DNA from: JBALVT01 sp965262875
Lineage (GTDB): Bacteria; Pseudomonadota; Gammaproteobacteria; Pseudomonadales; Halieaceae
Assembly (NCBI GenBank): GCA_965262875.1
Contig: OZ253569.1
Location: 2,852,001 to 2,916,000, forward strand
Direction of reading: 5' to 3'
DNA: 64,000 bases
In this document: in pieces, positions 61,389 through 64,000 of the stretch
Layout: every line of letters starts with the position of its first letter
How positions within the stretch are numbered: position 1 is the first letter of the stretch
Notes under the pieces: model-generated
Database searches by the model: none
What the model saw: the letters and a program-made list of their open reading frames with translations, nothing else
Told to the model about the DNA's origin: nothing
Made by a program: the position numbers and the translations under genes

Positions 61389-62558
61389 ATGAATTTCGAT
61401 TTTTCAGAAGAACAGGTAATGCTACGTGACAGCGTAGCCCGATTTGTACAAGACGATTACGACTTTGACACACGCCGCAAGATAGCGGAATCCGAAACAG
61501 GGATGAGCGCCGACAACTGGAAAACTTTTGCCGAATTGGGCTGGTTGTCTATTCCATTCGCAGAAGAGCACGGCGGCTTTGGCGGCAACGCCACCGACAC
61601 CATGCTGTTGATGGAGGAGTTTGGTAAAGGTCTGGTTGTAGAGCCTTTTCTCGCCACTGTTGTCTTGTTCGGCGGCCTGCTGCAAAAAGCGGGTACTTCC
61701 GAGCAACAGGCGGAATACATCCCCAAGATTATCGATGGCAGCTGCCAGGGCGCGTTTGCTTATATTGAACGCCAAAGCCGCTACGAAACGGCCGACGTAA
61801 AAACCACCGCTGTTACCAGTGGGGATCAAGTAACGCTCAACGGTGAGAAAGTGGTGGTGATGAATGGCGCGAACGCAGGGCACTTTATCGTTTCTGCACG
61901 CACCAGCGGTGAACAAAGTGACGAAGCTGGTATTAGCCTGTATTTGGTTCCCGCCGATGCCAGCGGCTTGGAGCGGGTCAGCTATCGCATGATGGATGGG
62001 CAACTCGTCGCCAATGTCACGCTCAAGGATGTGACTGTGCCAGCCGCCAATCTGGTGGGTGAGTTGAACGGAGGCCATGCACTGATCGAAGATCTGGCAT
62101 TGAATGCCAAGATCGCTGTTGCAGCCGAAGCGCTGGGCATCATGGGTCAACTGAACAGCAAAACCCTTGAATACACCAAAACTCGCGAGCAGTTTGGGGT
62201 TGCCATTGGCAGTTTTCAGGCTTTGCAACATCGCATGGTCGATACTTTTATGGCCTACGAGCAAACTAAATCCATACTGTATCGCGCCTTGTGCATTGCT
62301 GAGGAGGAAGGGGGTGATGTTGCTTCCGCCGTTCACGCTTTGTCTGTCATGACGGATAAAAACAGTAGGCTGATATTAGCTGAGGCGATACAGTTACACG
62401 GCGGCATGGGTATGACCGATGAGCTTGATATCGGCCACTACGCAAAACGTCTTATGATGCTAAACACCCTGTTTGGAAGCGGTGATTATCATCAGGCCAA
62501 ATTTAATGAGCTGCGCTATACCGCTGCCCCGGCGGCCCTTTCTGGAGAAACACTATGA
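61389..62558 (+). CDS. Acyl-CoA dehydrogenase, partner subunit
   Basis: This 389-aa protein has the fold and the AVEALGIMGQLNSKTLEYT-like helix with REQFGVAIGSFQALQHRMVD, but its end region is LHGGMGMTDELDIGHYAKR. The base residue position differs from the first gene. The two together fit a heteromeric enzyme in which only one subunit is catalytic; that reading is inferred. ATG 61389 follows AGAGGA. Its stop overlaps the next start by 4 nt (ATGA). Confidence 0.88.
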   Translation: MNFDFSEEQVMLRDSVARFVQDDYDFDTRRKIAESETGMSADNWKTFAELGWLSIPFAEEHGGFGGNATDTMLLMEEFGKGLVVEPFLATVVLFGGLLQKAGTSEQQAEYIPKIIDGSCQGAFAYIERQSRYETADVKTTAVTSGDQVTLNGEKVVVMNGANAGHFIVSARTSGEQSDEAGISLYLVPADASGLERVSYRMMDGQLVANVTLKDVTVPAANLVGELNGGHALIEDLALNAKIAVAAEALGIMGQLNSKTLEYTKTREQFGVAIGSFQALQHRMVDTFMAYEQTKSILYRALCIAEEEGGDVASAVHALSVMTDKNSRLILAEAIQLHGGMGMTDELDIGHYAKRLMMLNTLFGSGDYHQAKFNELRYTAAPAALSGETL

Positions 62559-63595
62559 AACTCGGATTTTTGCTCGGCTATGCCGGTAAACACATTAATA
62601 TTCCTATGGACCTCGTTAAGCATGCAGAGTCCTTGGGCTATGATTCAGTCTGGACGGCAGAAGCCTACGGCAATGACGCCGTAACCGCAGCCACCTGGGT
62701 GTTGGCGCAAACTGAAAAAATTCGTGTGGGTACTGCCATCATGCAAATGCCGGCGCGTACTCCGGCTATGACAGCGATGACTGCAATGTCTCTGTCTCAG
62801 CTTTCAGGCGGTCGTTTTATTCCAGGCCTGGGCGCCTCCGGACCACAGGTTGTAGAGGGATGGCACGGAGTTCCCTACGGCAAGCCAGTAACTCGTACCC
62901 GCGAATACATCAAAATCATGAAGCTGATCATGGAGCGGGAAGGCCCTGTTGAATTTGAAGGCCAGATGTACCAGTTGCCTAATAAAGGTGAGGGAACAAC
63001 CGGCATGGGTAAGCCTTTGAAGTCTATTCTCGCCGCCGACCCCGATATTCCCATTTACACCGCTTCTATCACGCCAGCAGGATTGCGCTGTGCGGGCGAA
63101 GTAGCCGACGGCGTTTTCCCCGTGTGGATGGACCCCAATAAATACGACGTTATTGGCGAGCATCTTGAAGCCGGGTTTGCCAAGGCGGAAGGCGAGAAGA
63201 GCCTGAGTAACTTTGACGTAGCGCCTTTTGTATCCTGCGCATTAAATGACGACCTGGAAGCGGCTTACGACTCACTGCGCCCCTGGCTCGCGCTTTACAT
63301 CGGTGGCATGGGTGCCAAGGGTAAAAACTTCTACCACGATTACGCGACACGTTTGGGCTATGGCGAAGAGGCCACCCGCATTCAGGATCTTTACCTGTCC
63401 GGGAAAAAGGCTGAAGCCGAGGCAGCGGTACCCAAGTCTCTGTTAGACGAAGTGTCTCTAATCGGTCCCAAAGAGCGAATCATCGAGCGTTTGGCGCCTT
63501 GGAAAGAGGCGGGAAAGCGTGGCGAAGTCGGCACTATGTTGCTGGGCGTACACGATCCGGTTGTATTGGAGCTGTTTGCGAAGGAAATGCTTTAA
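62555..63595 (+). CDS. LLM-class (luciferase-like) flavin-dependent oxidoreductase
   Basis: This 346-aa TIM-barrel protein starts MKLGFLLGYAGKHINIPMDL and has the LGYDSVWTAEAYGNDAVTAA block and the IRVGTAIMQMPARTPAMTAM stretch. These fit the F420-dependent or FMN-dependent luciferase-like family (Rv3520c-like). F420 is rare in gammaproteobacteria, so FMN may be used. The substrate is unknown. It overlaps both neighbours and belongs to the same operon. Confidence 0.85.
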   Translation: MKLGFLLGYAGKHINIPMDLVKHAESLGYDSVWTAEAYGNDAVTAATWVLAQTEKIRVGTAIMQMPARTPAMTAMTAMSLSQLSGGRFIPGLGASGPQVVEGWHGVPYGKPVTRTREYIKIMKLIMEREGPVEFEGQMYQLPNKGEGTTGMGKPLKSILAADPDIPIYTASITPAGLRCAGEVADGVFPVWMDPNKYDVIGEHLEAGFAKAEGEKSLSNFDVAPFVSCALNDDLEAAYDSLRPWLALYIGGMGAKGKNFYHDYATRLGYGEEATRIQDLYLSGKKAEAEAAVPKSLLDEVSLIGPKERIIERLAPWKEAGKRGEVGTMLLGVHDPVVLELFAKEML

Positions 63596-64000
63596 TGCAA
63601 GTAACGGATAAATTGATTGTTGTTACCGGCGGCGCAAATGGTATCGGCAAGGCTCTGTGCGAACGCTTTGCTGCCGACGGCGCCCGCCTCGTGGTCGTTG
63701 CAGACCTTGAAGAAGAGAACGCAAAAGCAGTCGCCGAAGCCATCGGCGGTATCGGCTACGGCGTTAATGTGCGCGATGAAGCTCAGATTCAAGCCATGGT
63801 GGCCGACGTCGAGAAAAATCACGGCGACATCGATCTGTTCTGCAGCAATGCAGGAATAATCGGGCTGGACGGCGAACCCTGGTGGGCGACCTCCGCCAGC
63901 AACGACATGTGGAACGCTATGTGGGATATCCATGTGATGTCTCATGTCTACGCAGCTAGAGCCTGTCTGCCGAAAATGATCGAACGCGGTTCCGGGTATT
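63595..64000 (+). CDS. Short-chain dehydrogenase/reductase (cut by window end)
   Basis: From ATG 63595, overlapping the previous stop by 1 nt (TAATG), about 135 codons are visible. The nucleotide-binding motif is VTGGANGIGKAL and the SNAGIIG element follows. The catalytic Ser-Tyr-Lys region lies beyond the window, so the substrate side is not readable. The NAD(P) preference is uncertain (DLEEEN after beta-2 suggests NAD). It is the fourth gene of the acyl-CoA dehydrogenase operon. Confidence 0.85.
   Translation, partial: MQVTDKLIVVTGGANGIGKALCERFAADGARLVVVADLEEENAKAVAEAIGGIGYGVNVRDEAQIQAMVADVEKNHGDIDLFCSNAGIIGLDGEPWWATSASNDMWNAMWDIHVMSHVYAARACLPKMIERGSGY

Noticed and set aside
1..64000. CRISPR array
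   Set aside because: No set of short regularly spaced repeats and no cas genes were seen; all repeats are IS-related, the 182-bp pair, or single hairpins.

Overview
The window looks like a gammaproteobacterial chromosome, most likely a marine Cellvibrionales or Spongiibacteraceae-type organism. This rests on the core block (ssrA, smpB, ratA-rnfH, bamE, fur, recN, hrcA-grpE-dnaK-dnaJ-dapB, cnoX) and on the paired acyl-CoA dehydrogenases; the genus is not determined. The window divides into a mobile left part (1 to about 40.9 kb), which is patchy in composition with AT-rich modules between more GC-rich insertion sequences, and a housekeeping right part (40.9 to 64 kb). The boundary sits at the 3' end of the tmRNA gene.

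Left part: 1-815 holds fragments of an ISL3-type element. Positions 823-11763 are bounded by two inverted IS66-family copies. They enclose an AT-rich module: a PAPS-reductase-like gene cut at its 5' end by IS66 and split by an ISL3 copy, a GHKL (Bergerat-fold) ATPase, and two unrecognised proteins. Positions 11.8-18.3 kb are a junkyard: a 1403-bp rve-type IS, a beta-barrel outer-membrane protein, IS5-like and RepC-like remnants, a HigBA toxin-antitoxin pair and a decayed Rpn-family gene.

Positions 18.3-34.7 kb are the most interesting part, a DNA phosphorothioation (Dnd) island flanked by 182-bp direct repeats. The modification genes are dndB-dndC-dndD-dndE on the minus strand and dndA (cysteine desulfurase) diverging on the plus strand, with a 26-nt perfect palindrome between them. 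Converging on them is a seven-gene plus-strand array: a PLD-like SF2 helicase (N-terminus frameshifted), a small protein, a second DndD-like SMC ATPase with a zinc hook, a small DndE-like or Dnd-associated protein, a 946-aa protein joining a HARE-HTH, an RNA-polymerase alpha-CTD-like domain and a sigma-70 region-4-like motif, a GIY-YIG nuclease, and a second DGQHR (DndB-like) protein. No DptFGH restriction genes are seen, so this array is the candidate effector or sensor side of the system.

Positions 34.7-40.9 kb carry an IS21-type unit, a truncated ISL3 copy, an orphan Xre/MbcA-type antitoxin-like gene and a decayed ISL3 element ending 28 bp from the tmRNA 3' end.

Right part: ssrA, a D-aminoacylase-type amidohydrolase, a TauE-type fragment cut by the 1403-bp IS, smpB, an NSS transporter, ratA, rnfH, bamE, fur and recN. 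A nested pair of IS elements follows, inserted between recN and hrcA. Then come hrcA and the sigma-32-type grpE and dnaK promoters with grpE, dnaK, dnaJ, dapB and cnoX. The window ends in an operon of two acyl-CoA dehydrogenases, a luciferase-like oxidoreductase and a short-chain dehydrogenase cut by the window edge.
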